From: CAZCTC01 sp964501335
GTDB lineage: Bacteria; Chloroflexota; Anaerolineae; B4-G1; SLSP01
Assembly (NCBI GenBank): GCA_964501335.1
Contig: CAZCTC010000088.1
Location: 1 to 29,788 of the forward strand
Length of the DNA: 29,788 nucleotides
Direction of reading: 5' to 3'
Part shown: in pieces, positions 14,226 through 20,956 of the stretch
Numbering within the stretch: the stretch's first letter is position 1
Layout: each line of letters begins with the position of its first letter
Notes under the pieces: generated by a model
What the model was told of the DNA's origin: nothing
Database searches by the model: none
What the model saw: only the letters and a program-made list of their open reading frames with translations
Made by a program: the position numbers and the translations under genes

Positions 14226-14233
14226 AGTCGGGC

Positions 14234-14261
14234 TTCCCATTGTTTTTGTAAGGGATATAAT
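14234..14261 (+). promoter_or_regulatory. Possible promoter of the plus-strand recombinase
   Basis: TTCCCA (14234-14239), a 16-base spacer and a perfect TATAAT (14256-14261) lie 72 bases before the recombinase start. A strong hairpin lies in between. Confidence 0.45.
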
Positions 14262-14272
14262 AGTGAGGTAAA

Positions 14273-14306
14273 AAGCAAAAGCCGGGCCCAGGCCCGGCTT
14301 TTGCTT
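14273..14306. terminator. 16-bp perfect hairpin, terminator or attenuator
   Basis: AAGCAAAAGCCGGGCC (14273-14288) and its exact complement (14291-14306) are separated by only CA. The A-rich and T-rich ends make it a plausible bidirectional terminator for the XRE gene. Since it sits after the possible promoter at 14234-14261, it may also attenuate the recombinase transcript. Confidence 0.7.
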
Positions 14307-14333
14307 ACGTCAGAGTTATGGAAAGGAGGTTTT

Positions 14334-15779
14334 ATGGGATCGCAGCGGCAGGTGATCCTCTGTTACCGTCGGCTTTCGATGGTCAAGAATGCCATGGATC
14401 TGGTATCGCCGACGCGGCAGAAAGAGGTGGTGGAAGCGATGGTGGTGGGCGTGCATCAGTTCATTCCCGAGTGGTACGAAGATATCGAAGGCCACTCATC
14501 CGGCCGTACCAGTGATCGGGAGGGCTGGCAGAAATTGCTGGCTCAGCTGGGGCGCGATGATGTGGTCGGGGTGGCGGCTTATGACATCAGCCGGTTGTAT
14601 CGGAATGTCCAGGAATTTCTGGGATTAGTGAACGAGTTGAACGCCCGGAGTTTGCGACTCCTGGTAGTTAAGGAGAATGTCGATACCAAGAGCGCGGTTG
14701 GAATGGCGATCCTCACCATCCTGATGGCCATGTATCAGCTCGAATCCGATCTGGCCTCGGAACGGATGAAGGCCAATATTGACTATAAACGCCGCAGCAT
14801 GGGACGTCACTGGGGCCCTGCGCCCTTCGGGTGTATGCGGGATGCGGATAAAAACCTGATTCCGGACCCCAAGACCTGGGATAGCTTGCGGTATCTCTAT
14901 GAGCTTTTTGTGACCGGAGATTACACTTATGACGATCTGGTCCGGTTGCTGAACGATGGGCATCATCCCTGGTATACCCGGCAGGGCGATATCCGACCCT
15001 GGCAGCAGCACGACGTGCGGCGCGTCCTATGTTCCTGGCGTCTGTATGCGGGGATGGTGACGATCGGGCGGGCGAAGGATGGGCCGGTTGAGGTGATCGA
15101 TGGTGCTCATGATCCCATTCTGTCTCCCGATCTCTGTGCCAGGGTGGGGGCCGAATTGGGGCACCGCCGGCGGCCGATGGCGCAGCAGGGGAAGGAGAGT
15201 TATCTGTTGACTCCCTTTGCTTTCTGTGGCAATTGCGGTGCCGAGTTGGATGGAAATACCCGCAATGGGACCCGCTATTACAAGCATTCCCTGACCAAAG
15301 GCGTCTGTCCTGAGGTGCGCGTGAAGGCGGATGTTTTGGAAGGGGAAGTGCTGCCTTTGCTGGCGGGGCTGGCGGAATCTCCGGAGTTGCAGCGGATACT
15401 GTATGAAGAAGTGGTGATGCTGCGGTCGATGGAAGATCCACGGGCACAGGAGATCCAGACGCAGATTCAGGAGTTGATCGTTCAACGGGAACGGTTGACG
15501 GATGCGATGGTGTCCGGGAACATTACCGGCAATGATTATCGTCCGCGTCGGGAGAAGCTCGAACGGCAGATGGCGGAGTTGCAGGAGAGCCTGCCGCCTT
15601 CGTCGGCGGATGAATTGGAAGCTACGATGTGGGCGACGCTGGACATGTTGCGCGGCGTGCCGGAAATGGAGCCGCGGCGGCAGAAAGAGGTGGTCCTTCA
15701 ATTATTGGAGCGGGTGGAGGTGCAAAGCGGACACATTACACGCATTGTTCCCAGGGCCGGGGCCCGGCATTTTTTCTAA
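14334..15779 (+). CDS. Large serine recombinase (first copy)
   Basis: This 481-residue protein starts at ATG 14334 with AAGGAGG six bases upstream. The catalytic domain opens VILCYRRLS15, S15 being the candidate nucleophile, followed by EGHSSGRTSDREGWQKLL, VAAYDISRLYRN and a long helix ending in ASERMKANIDYKRR. The recombinase domain (about 160-285) is followed by a zinc-ribbon region (FCGNCGAELDGN... GVCPE) and a coiled coil (about 365-430), the usual order for large serine integrases. It would carry out site-specific integration, excision or resolution. It is about as long as the converging recombinase at 15892 and closely similar to it throughout. Both keep S15 and the zinc-ribbon cysteines, so both look intact. 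Confidence 0.93.
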   Translation: MGSQRQVILCYRRLSMVKNAMDLVSPTRQKEVVEAMVVGVHQFIPEWYEDIEGHSSGRTSDREGWQKLLAQLGRDDVVGVAAYDISRLYRNVQEFLGLVNELNARSLRLLVVKENVDTKSAVGMAILTILMAMYQLESDLASERMKANIDYKRRSMGRHWGPAPFGCMRDADKNLIPDPKTWDSLRYLYELFVTGDYTYDDLVRLLNDGHHPWYTRQGDIRPWQQHDVRRVLCSWRLYAGMVTIGRAKDGPVEVIDGAHDPILSPDLCARVGAELGHRRRPMAQQGKESYLLTPFAFCGNCGAELDGNTRNGTRYYKHSLTKGVCPEVRVKADVLEGEVLPLLAGLAESPELQRILYEEVVMLRSMEDPRAQEIQTQIQELIVQRERLTDAMVSGNITGNDYRPRREKLERQMAELQESLPPSSADELEATMWATLDMLRGVPEMEPRRQKEVVLQLLERVEVQSGHITRIVPRAGARHFF

Positions 15780-15891
15780 TTCTGGCCATGGTTGCCAGAA
15801 AGTACCGACAGGAGGTTGGTGTAAAATACCCCTGGAGGGACTGGGGGCGCCTTTCCAACTTTTAGGGCTCTCCTGGCTGCCATGGCCAGGA
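15780..15891. repeat. Facing 21-base hairpins between two recombinase genes
   Basis: TTCTGGC/GCCAGAA (15780-15800) follows the first recombinase's stop codon directly. TCCTGGC/GCCAGGA, read on the minus strand (15891-15871), follows the other's stop codon directly. Both have 7-bp stems, 7-base loops sharing CATGG, and one compensatory pair change. They may be att-type half-sites or RNA 3' end structures. The 112-bp region has no gene. Confidence 0.7.
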
Positions 15892-17343
15892 TCAAAAAAA
15901 AGGGCGAGCCCAGGGCTTCGGTATAATTCGACTCACATGGCGATCCCTTACCTCGATTCTTTCCAGCATGGTGTGAATGATTTCTTTCTGTTGCTTCGGT
16001 TCTAATTCCTCCAAATCTCGCAGCATATCCAATGCCGCCCACATGGCTTCTTCGAATTCGTCGGCGGCTGCGGCCGGCAGACTCTCCTGTAATTCCACGA
16101 GCTTTCGCTCTACGGCTTCCCGCCGGGTGTGATATTCCTCTTTGGTGATGTCCTCGGAGAGCAGCAGGTCGACCAGGCGATTGCGCTGAGTTATCGTTTC
16201 CTGGATTTTGGTCTGGATCTCTTTTGCTTTGGGATCGGACATGGCCCGGAGGGCGACGACTTCTTCGTACATGGCGCGCTGCAGGTCGGGGGATTCGGCC
16301 AGGCTGGATAGCAAGGGGATGATCTCGCCTTCCAGGATATCGGCCCGGACCCGCCGTTCGGGACAGCGGTGACCTTTGCTCAGGGCATGTTTGTAGAAGC
16401 GGATTCCTTCCTCGCGGGTGTTGCCGTCGATTTCCCCACCGCAGACTCCACAATAGGTGAGTGGCGTCAGCAGGTAGATCTGGCGATCGCCCTGGGAGAT
16501 CCGGTGCCGGCGCTGTTCCAGTTGTCTTCCGACTTTTTCACAGAGGTCTACGGGTAGGATTGGCGCATGTGAGCCGTTGACGACGATCTCGGGGTGATCC
16601 TTTTGGCGGCCGATGGGCAACAATCCCGAGTAGAGTTTCCAGTTCTGGAGCACTCGCTGTACATCGTGTTTTTGCCAGAGGCGGGTATCGCCTTTGCGGG
16701 TGTACCAGGGGTGATGTCCTTCATTTAACATCATGACCAGTTCGTCGTAGGTGTAGTTGCCGGTGGAGAACATTTCGAAGAGGTAAAGCAGTGAGTCATG
16801 GGTTTTGGGATCGGGGATCAAATCCTTCTCTTCGTTCCGGGTGCAGCCGTAAGGGACGGGGCCCCAGTGCCGGCCCATCGTTTCTCTCTTGTATTTGATG
16901 TTGGATTTCATCCGTTCCGAGGCCAGGTCGGATTCCAGCTGGTACATGGCCATGAAGATGGTGAGGATGGCCATGCCGATGGCGGTTTTGGTATCGACAT
17001 TTTCATTGACCATTAACAGGCGGAGGTTCTTGTCGTTGATCTTTTTGACCAGGTCTAGAAAATCTGTGACATTGCGGTAGAGTCTGGAGAGATCATAGGC
17101 GGCTACGCCAACTATGTCCGGGCGATCCAGTTGGGCCATGAGTTTTTTCCAGCCGTCGCGGTCACTGGTGCGGCCGGAGGAATGGCCTTCGATATCTTCA
17201 TACCACTCCGGTTCCAGATCAAAGCGATCGATGACCATGCTGTTGACCACTTTTTTCTGTTTTTCGGGGCTGACCAGGTCTCCTGCATTTTTGACCATTG
17301 AGAGCCGGCGGTAGCAAAGCATTATTTTTCGTTCTTCTGTCAT
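15892..17343 (-). CDS. Large serine recombinase (second copy)
   Basis: This 483-residue protein starts MTEERKIMLCYRRLS15, with AGGAG eight bases before the ATG at 17343. It is a close paralogue of the recombinase at 14334: shared blocks include EWYEDIEGHSSGRTSDR, GVAAYD(I/L)SRLYRN, MAMYQLESDLASERMK and GRHWGP. The zinc-ribbon region is YCGVCGGEIDGN... HRCPE, and the coiled coil is at about 370-440. A near-consensus promoter (17371-17398) precedes it. The two genes converge, with 112 bases between the stops. Known elements with paired large serine recombinases often need both proteins for recombination; that may hold here but is inference. Confidence 0.93.
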   Translation of the reverse strand: MTEERKIMLCYRRLSMVKNAGDLVSPEKQKKVVNSMVIDRFDLEPEWYEDIEGHSSGRTSDRDGWKKLMAQLDRPDIVGVAAYDLSRLYRNVTDFLDLVKKINDKNLRLLMVNENVDTKTAIGMAILTIFMAMYQLESDLASERMKSNIKYKRETMGRHWGPVPYGCTRNEEKDLIPDPKTHDSLLYLFEMFSTGNYTYDELVMMLNEGHHPWYTRKGDTRLWQKHDVQRVLQNWKLYSGLLPIGRQKDHPEIVVNGSHAPILPVDLCEKVGRQLEQRRHRISQGDRQIYLLTPLTYCGVCGGEIDGNTREEGIRFYKHALSKGHRCPERRVRADILEGEIIPLLSSLAESPDLQRAMYEEVVALRAMSDPKAKEIQTKIQETITQRNRLVDLLLSEDITKEEYHTRREAVERKLVELQESLPAAAADEFEEAMWAALDMLRDLEELEPKQQKEIIHTMLERIEVRDRHVSRIIPKPWARPFF

Positions 17344-17370
17344 AGTGTCTCCTGGAGTAAGGGTAGGCGA

Positions 17371-17398
17371 ATCATAAACCCTGGAAGGAGGATGTCAA
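17371..17398 (-). promoter_or_regulatory. Near-consensus promoter of the second recombinase
   Basis: On the minus strand TTGACA (17398-17393), a 16-base spacer and TATGAT (17376-17371) lie 28 bases upstream of the start codon at 17343. Confidence 0.7.
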
Positions 17399-17400
17399 AT

Positions 17401-17655
17401 TTATTCCCGATGAAAGGAAACTTCTTGAGAAATTAAGTCTATGCTGTGAACCAACCATCCGGCTGCCATCCAGGCCCGAGATTGTATGTGTCTTCCTCCT
17501 GATTTTGTGTTATTCCACCAGGCAAGATAAGAGTAGGCACTGGGAGGTAAGCTGATTTCCAGATACTGTTCGATATACTCGAATGTTAAAGTGATAAGAT
17601 TTGTTGTAGAAGGCTGACTTTTCAAGTAAGTGTAGAGGTTGTCGTATTTGCTCAT
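17401..17655 (-). CDS. DUF7662-like small protein
   Basis: The 84-residue protein starts at ATG 17655 with AAAGGAA nearby. It has the pattern YDNLYTYL....TTNLITLTFEYIEQYL..SLPPSAYSYLAWWNN......QSRAWMAAGWLV..IDL..QEVSFHRE. I associate this with the DUF7662 group: a short helix, TF.(Y/E)IE, LP.SA, WW.N and AW..AGW. The biochemical function of that group is not established. It follows the membrane protein at 17675 by 19 bases and was probably transcribed with it. Confidence 0.7.
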   Translation of the reverse strand: MSKYDNLYTYLKSQPSTTNLITLTFEYIEQYLEISLPPSAYSYLAWWNNTKSGGRHIQSRAWMAAGWLVHSIDLISQEVSFHRE

Positions 17656-17674
17656 GGGTTTGATTCCTTTGGTT

Positions 17675-18925
17675 TTAAGGTGTTGGGGAGGGGCGCGGTG
17701 TAATGGTGGGTAAAGGCGTTAAAGTTGTCGTCGGCGATGGAATTGGAGTGGAGGTGGGCGGCAATGGCGTCGGAGTTGGAATTGAGGATCTTAACGTATT
17801 GACCTGGGCTTCGATCTGCAATGCAGTGGTGTTTGAGCTTTCAAACAGGGTTAATTCGATGACGCTGCTACGGGGAATTTTGTGGACGCTGTCGGCGACG
17901 ATGTCGATCAGGTAGGCGTAATTGTCGTCGGAACCCAGGTATTGTAAGGAGGGCGAATAGTCTGAAGATGCCTGGAGATCTTTGGACCAGTAGATCCAGG
18001 ATTGATCGGATATTTTGAGTTCACCGACATAAGAGGATAGAAAGCCTATTTTCTGGGTGGTTTGTAGAACTATGTTTTTGGAGTAATCAGGTTTTCCTTG
18101 TAGCATTGATAGAGCTGCCTGGTTTCCTACTCCTTCAGCAAAGGATATAAAGTAGGAAAGAATAAGAACAATTCCTCCTATGCTGCAAGCAACTTGGGAT
18201 AATATTCTAGGATATCCTTTATCAACAATTCGGGTTGCTGTGATAAAAATTGCTGAGATAAAAGCGAGCATGAAAATGGCAAGGCCTGCATTGTAGTCGT
18301 TTCCTATACATCCCAATATGTGCATGTAAATATAGGGTGAAATTATGCATATCCAGGACATCAACATAACGAATACTTGGATATGTTTTTCGTATTGTTG
18401 TTTTTTAGATGGTATCAAGTGTAAGAACAAGCTTTCAATTAGTAGAGCCGCGGGCACAAATGAAGCGAAAGCAAATACAATTATTCCGGGAAAATGCAGT
18501 GGATCGCGAGTAAACATTGTGGGTGCAAGTTCAGGTGCTCCAATCTTTGCATAGTAACCACTTGTATAGTTCCAGCCTAACAATGCAATGAAGGCGGCAA
18601 TGACCGGTATCAGTAACGGCCACCATTTTTCCAGGGTTTCCCAGGCAGGTTTTTTCTCTGTAAGGGGTGGGGGCGGTGGTGGGGCCTCTACTTTAGGAGG
18701 TTCGGCGGGTTTGACTTCCGGCTTCAAATCCTGGGATAGCCTGACTTCAGCTTCAATGGATAACCTGGCCGGCGGGAGCGGTGGTTCTTCTTCTGGTATG
18801 GCTGTCTCGTTGCGGTTCTTGCCCTGGTGGAGATGACAATATCCAAATGCCTCAGTTCGCAAGGAGCAACGTTTTCCATTTGCCAGGATGCCTTTGCAGC
18901 GAGCTTTATTGAGAGGTTTTTTCAT
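17675..18925 (-). CDS. Membrane protein with an N-terminal zinc-finger-like motif
   Basis: The start at 18925 (MKKPLNKARCKGILANGKRC) is chosen for the GAGGAAAA site; a longer reading from 19165 would pass through the promoter. The 416-residue protein opens with a C-x9-C...C-x2-H pattern (C10, C20, C31, H34), followed by a Pro/Glu-rich linker (about 45-95). It has four to five membrane helices (about 103-120, 150-170, 190-212, 222-240 and 250-270), a soluble region (about 280-380) and a Thr/Pro-rich tail (TPTPLPPTSTPIPSPTTT). Low GC relative to the arms marks it as cargo. Its promoter resembles that of the neighbouring effector gene, so the two are probably co-regulated. No family is recognised. 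Confidence 0.75.
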   Translation of the reverse strand: MKKPLNKARCKGILANGKRCSLRTEAFGYCHLHQGKNRNETAIPEEEPPLPPARLSIEAEVRLSQDLKPEVKPAEPPKVEAPPPPPPLTEKKPAWETLEKWWPLLIPVIAAFIALLGWNYTSGYYAKIGAPELAPTMFTRDPLHFPGIIVFAFASFVPAALLIESLFLHLIPSKKQQYEKHIQVFVMLMSWICIISPYIYMHILGCIGNDYNAGLAIFMLAFISAIFITATRIVDKGYPRILSQVACSIGGIVLILSYFISFAEGVGNQAALSMLQGKPDYSKNIVLQTTQKIGFLSSYVGELKISDQSWIYWSKDLQASSDYSPSLQYLGSDDNYAYLIDIVADSVHKIPRSSVIELTLFESSNTTALQIEAQVNTLRSSIPTPTPLPPTSTPIPSPTTTLTPLPTITPRPSPTP

Positions 18926-18986
18926 TGTGTTTTCCTCAATGATATTTTTATGGCTGGGGGGAGGTGCCGGGGACCACCCAATAATA

Positions 18987-19020
18987 ATTATAACTTTCAG
19001 GTGTGACAGAAGTGTGACAC
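18987..19020 (-). promoter_or_regulatory. Cargo promoter 1 with tandem TGTCAC boxes
   Basis: On the minus strand two TGTCAC boxes 11 bases apart (19019-19014 and 19008-19003) precede TATAAT (18992-18987) by 10 bases. No good -35 is present at the normal distance, so an activator or alternative contact is likely. The same arrangement lies at 20331-20364. Confidence 0.6.
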
Positions 19021-19053
19021 AGGGGTATGAAAGTGGTAAAAGGAGAATGATAT

Positions 19054-19095
19054 CGGGGTAAGATCGTGTAATCGATCTCACCCCGGTGTTTTTTT
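19054..19095. terminator. 13-bp hairpin between two cargo genes
   Basis: CGGGGTAAGATCG (19054-19066) pairs with CGATCTCACCCCG (19073-19085). On the plus strand there is one A-C mismatch and a run of seven T follows (19089-19095). On the minus strand the pairing is complete with one G-U wobble. It may be a bidirectional terminator for the effector gene ending at 19110. Confidence 0.6.
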
Positions 19096-19109
19096 GTGAG
19101 GAATGTTTG

Positions 19110-20258
19110 TTAGTGGCTGGCTTTGTAAGGTTTGGGTAAATAATCCAGGTAAGCGGGCGATTCATCTCCCAGCATTTCCTGTTCGATTAGTTCCAGTTCG
19201 GATTCCAATTCTTCCATATTAACATTGGGAGGGATGGAATAGTCGCGGGAGGCCATTTCTTCTTCCATTGTTTCCCGATCCAGTTTTGAGATCCTCTTGT
19301 TCATAATCTCTTCGATGGAGCTTTCGTGTTTTTTGGCTACTTCCCTTTTTTGAGATCGGCCTTGCAAATCTTCCAAAGCTTCCTCTCCGTTATTGAGATT
19401 TTTGCTGCCGGCGCTATATTCGAGTCGGAAGGGTTCACCTTTTTCAAGCGAAAAGGGAATTTCATGGTTGAGCAGGTTGTGGAGTTCGATTAACAGTTTA
19501 TATTTTCCGGCCAACCCTTGTTTTTTTGTTTTCAAGGCATCATGTTCACCGCGTCTCCAGCGCATTGTATGTTCTCTCATCTCAGGATGTAAGAGTTGTC
19601 TGGCGTGACCAAGTTCGTGCACCAGAGCATTGGCGACGGATTGGGTGTTGACACCTGATTTGGGAATGAAATGATTTTCGTTGCTCGGGTCCAATTGAAG
19701 CAGGTCCATTACATTCCACCGAACATACAGTTCTCGATTGACATTCAGATATTCTTTGATTTCTTCTTCACCTTTATCTTTTCCAAACAGGCCAAAGGCG
19801 GAGAAGGTTGTGGGAGAGAAATTATTCGCGCATACCTGGATCTGGATGGTTTGGTCGGCTTCGGAAAGTTCTTGCCAAACTTTTCGTCCGGTTTCTGAAC
19901 TCATAATATATTCCAGGGCTTTATCTATGATTGAATGAATGGTCGAGCTGCTTTCTTTGGGGATTCTTGATAAATCCCATTCCATTTTCCGTTGGATGGT
20001 TGGAGTGGTAGGGTGTATTGAGAGAGGGGATCGTTGTACTGTGGGAGTGAGCAATCGATCGACGGCGCGGTTGTTGATAGTCCGTTGCAGCTGGATTACA
20101 TTGGTTGGCGTTAGATTTTTGGGGGTAGTTCGAGCCATTTGTACGGTTCCAGAATCAAGGCCAGGATTTGAATGGAGTGGTTCCTGGGGATTATTTTGAT
20201 GTTCCGGAGCGGTGGAATTCTTTTGGGATGTTGGATTTGCTTTTTGATGAGCCGGCAT
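19110..20258 (-). CDS. Putative zinc metallopeptidase effector with an eCIS-type N-terminal motif
   Basis: This 382-residue protein has a disordered, polar N-terminus (about 1-90) containing VIQLQRTINNRAVDRLL followed by two TVQR/TIQR repeats. That pattern is typical of the leader region of DUF4157-type cargo of extracellular contractile injection systems. The later domain has ALVHELGHARQLLHPEM (around 213-230), an HExxH zinc-binding motif resembling the NleD-like (M91) class, whose third ligand I cannot place with certainty. The C-terminus is charged and helical. No signal peptide is evident, fitting loading into a contractile apparatus rather than general secretion. No contractile structural gene is present in the window. 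Low GC marks recent or separate acquisition. Confidence 0.75.
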   Translation of the reverse strand: MPAHQKANPTSQKNSTAPEHQNNPQEPLHSNPGLDSGTVQMARTTPKNLTPTNVIQLQRTINNRAVDRLLTPTVQRSPLSIHPTTPTIQRKMEWDLSRIPKESSSTIHSIIDKALEYIMSSETGRKVWQELSEADQTIQIQVCANNFSPTTFSAFGLFGKDKGEEEIKEYLNVNRELYVRWNVMDLLQLDPSNENHFIPKSGVNTQSVANALVHELGHARQLLHPEMREHTMRWRRGEHDALKTKKQGLAGKYKLLIELHNLLNHEIPFSLEKGEPFRLEYSAGSKNLNNGEEALEDLQGRSQKREVAKKHESSIEEIMNKRISKLDRETMEEEMASRDYSIPPNVNMEELESELELIEQEMLGDESPAYLDYLPKPYKASH

Positions 20259-20330
20259 AGGGTTTTCCTCCTCTTATGCGTTTTCAAATTTTTTGCGTTT
20301 TGCCCCCAAACAAAAGGGTATCTAATAATA

Positions 20331-20364
20331 ATTATAACCTGAAGGTGTGACAGATGTGTGACAC
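20331..20364 (-). promoter_or_regulatory. Cargo promoter 2 with tandem TGTCAC boxes
   Basis: The same design as at 18987-19020: TGTCAC at 20363-20358 and 20352-20347, then TATAAT at 20336-20331, followed on both copies by an ATTATTATT-type stretch. It drives the metallopeptidase gene starting at 20258. Confidence 0.6.
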
Positions 20365-20456
20365 GGGGGGACGAAATTCAATAGGGGCTTATTTTGTCGG
20401 TTTCTGCTGTTTGCCTGTCATCAATAATTTGATACAAAAGTATCTACTTGCACATA

Positions 20457-20484
20457 TTGACAGTATTTTAAAATTCGCTATAAT
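20457..20484 (+). promoter_or_regulatory. Consensus promoter of the ncRNA
   Basis: Perfect TTGACA (20457-20462), a 16-base spacer and perfect TATAAT (20479-20484). It is the best promoter match in the window, with transcription starting near 20491. Confidence 0.85.
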
Positions 20485-20490
20485 ATGCAT

Positions 20491-20668
20491 GAAGTTTGAT
20501 AATTGAATAACGCGGGGGAGTTCTCGCCGCCTCCAATTCCAAAGGGCAGAGAGTCCGGGTTGTCCGGATCAGCAAAAGTAAGCGGAGTGCTCGCCAGCCG
20601 CATGGCCTTGATCTTTCAAGGAGACTAAAGGGGGAGACGTGGTTTAGCCACGTCTCCCCCTTTTTTTA
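20491..20668 (+). ncRNA. Candidate structured ncRNA or leader RNA of the actin operon
   Basis: About 178 bases run from the predicted start after a perfect promoter to the end of a strong intrinsic terminator. No open frame of interest lies within it. Local stems include TCCGG/CCGGA (loop GTTGT, near 20554-20568), GCGG/CCGC (near 20582-20600), CCTTGA/TCAAGG (loop TCTT, 20606-20621) and the terminator. A short AAGGAGA box lies in the last internal stem. I do not recognise a known RNA family. It may be an independent regulatory RNA controlling copy number or segregation, or an attenuated leader of the operon at 20747. Confidence 0.65.
20630..20667 (+). terminator. Strong intrinsic terminator of the ncRNA
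   Basis: A 13-bp perfect stem (GGGGGAGACGTGG/CCACGTCTCCCCC) with loop TTTAG is followed by seven T (20661-20667). Confidence 0.95.
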
Positions 20669-20746
20669 TTTTCTGAATCTCTATTTTTATTACTTTAAAA
20701 AATTTATTTTCAATATTTTTTACTGAGGAGGGACGGGTATCGGTCT

Positions 20747-20935
20747 ATGTCTCATTTTTCACGTCTGGTTCGCCAACGGATGGCCGATATACAGTTTGCG
20801 GGACTCCCGGATGAGGAGAAAGAACGCCGCACGGCGATTTTGTCGTTGCTGTTGTGGGGCCATGAATACCGCGAGCGACTGGATGCTGAGAGCAAAATCC
20901 TTCAGTCGGTGCCGGCTGAAGAGTTGGTCGGATAG
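20747..20935 (+). CDS. Small helical protein preceding the actin-like gene
   Basis: This 62-residue protein starts at ATG 20747. The visible AGGAGG lies about 15 bases before the ATG, further than usual, and no in-frame start closer to it exists; the spacing is odd. It is helical and charged (RLVRQRMADIQFAG, KERRTAILSLLLWGHEYRERLDAESKIL). It lies 21 bases upstream of the actin-like gene. It does not contain the missing actin phosphate motif. A filament regulator or accessory protein is a guess from context only. Confidence 0.55.
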   Translation: MSHFSRLVRQRMADIQFAGLPDEEKERRTAILSLLLWGHEYRERLDAESKILQSVPAEELVG

Positions 20936-20956
20936 ATTCATTTTGAGGGGGACTTT

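Larger units (their letters stand above)
20259..20746. other. Intergenic control region with divergent promoters and an ncRNA
   Basis: It contains the minus-strand cargo promoter (20331-20364), a strong plus-strand promoter (20457-20484), a candidate ncRNA (20491-20668) and an AT-rich stretch (20661-20722). No gene is supported. The AT-rich stretch just before the actin operon could be a binding region for ParR-type proteins, but clear direct repeats are not visible in it. Confidence 0.6.

Noticed and set aside
18926..19165. N-terminal extension of the zinc-finger membrane protein
   Set aside because: It would run through the twin TGTCAC boxes and TATAAT, which match a promoter shared with the neighbouring gene.
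20545..20570. Resemblance to an RNase P RNA segment (AGAGAGTCCGGG)
   Set aside because: Only a dozen bases match loosely; total length and remaining conserved regions do not fit RNase P RNA.
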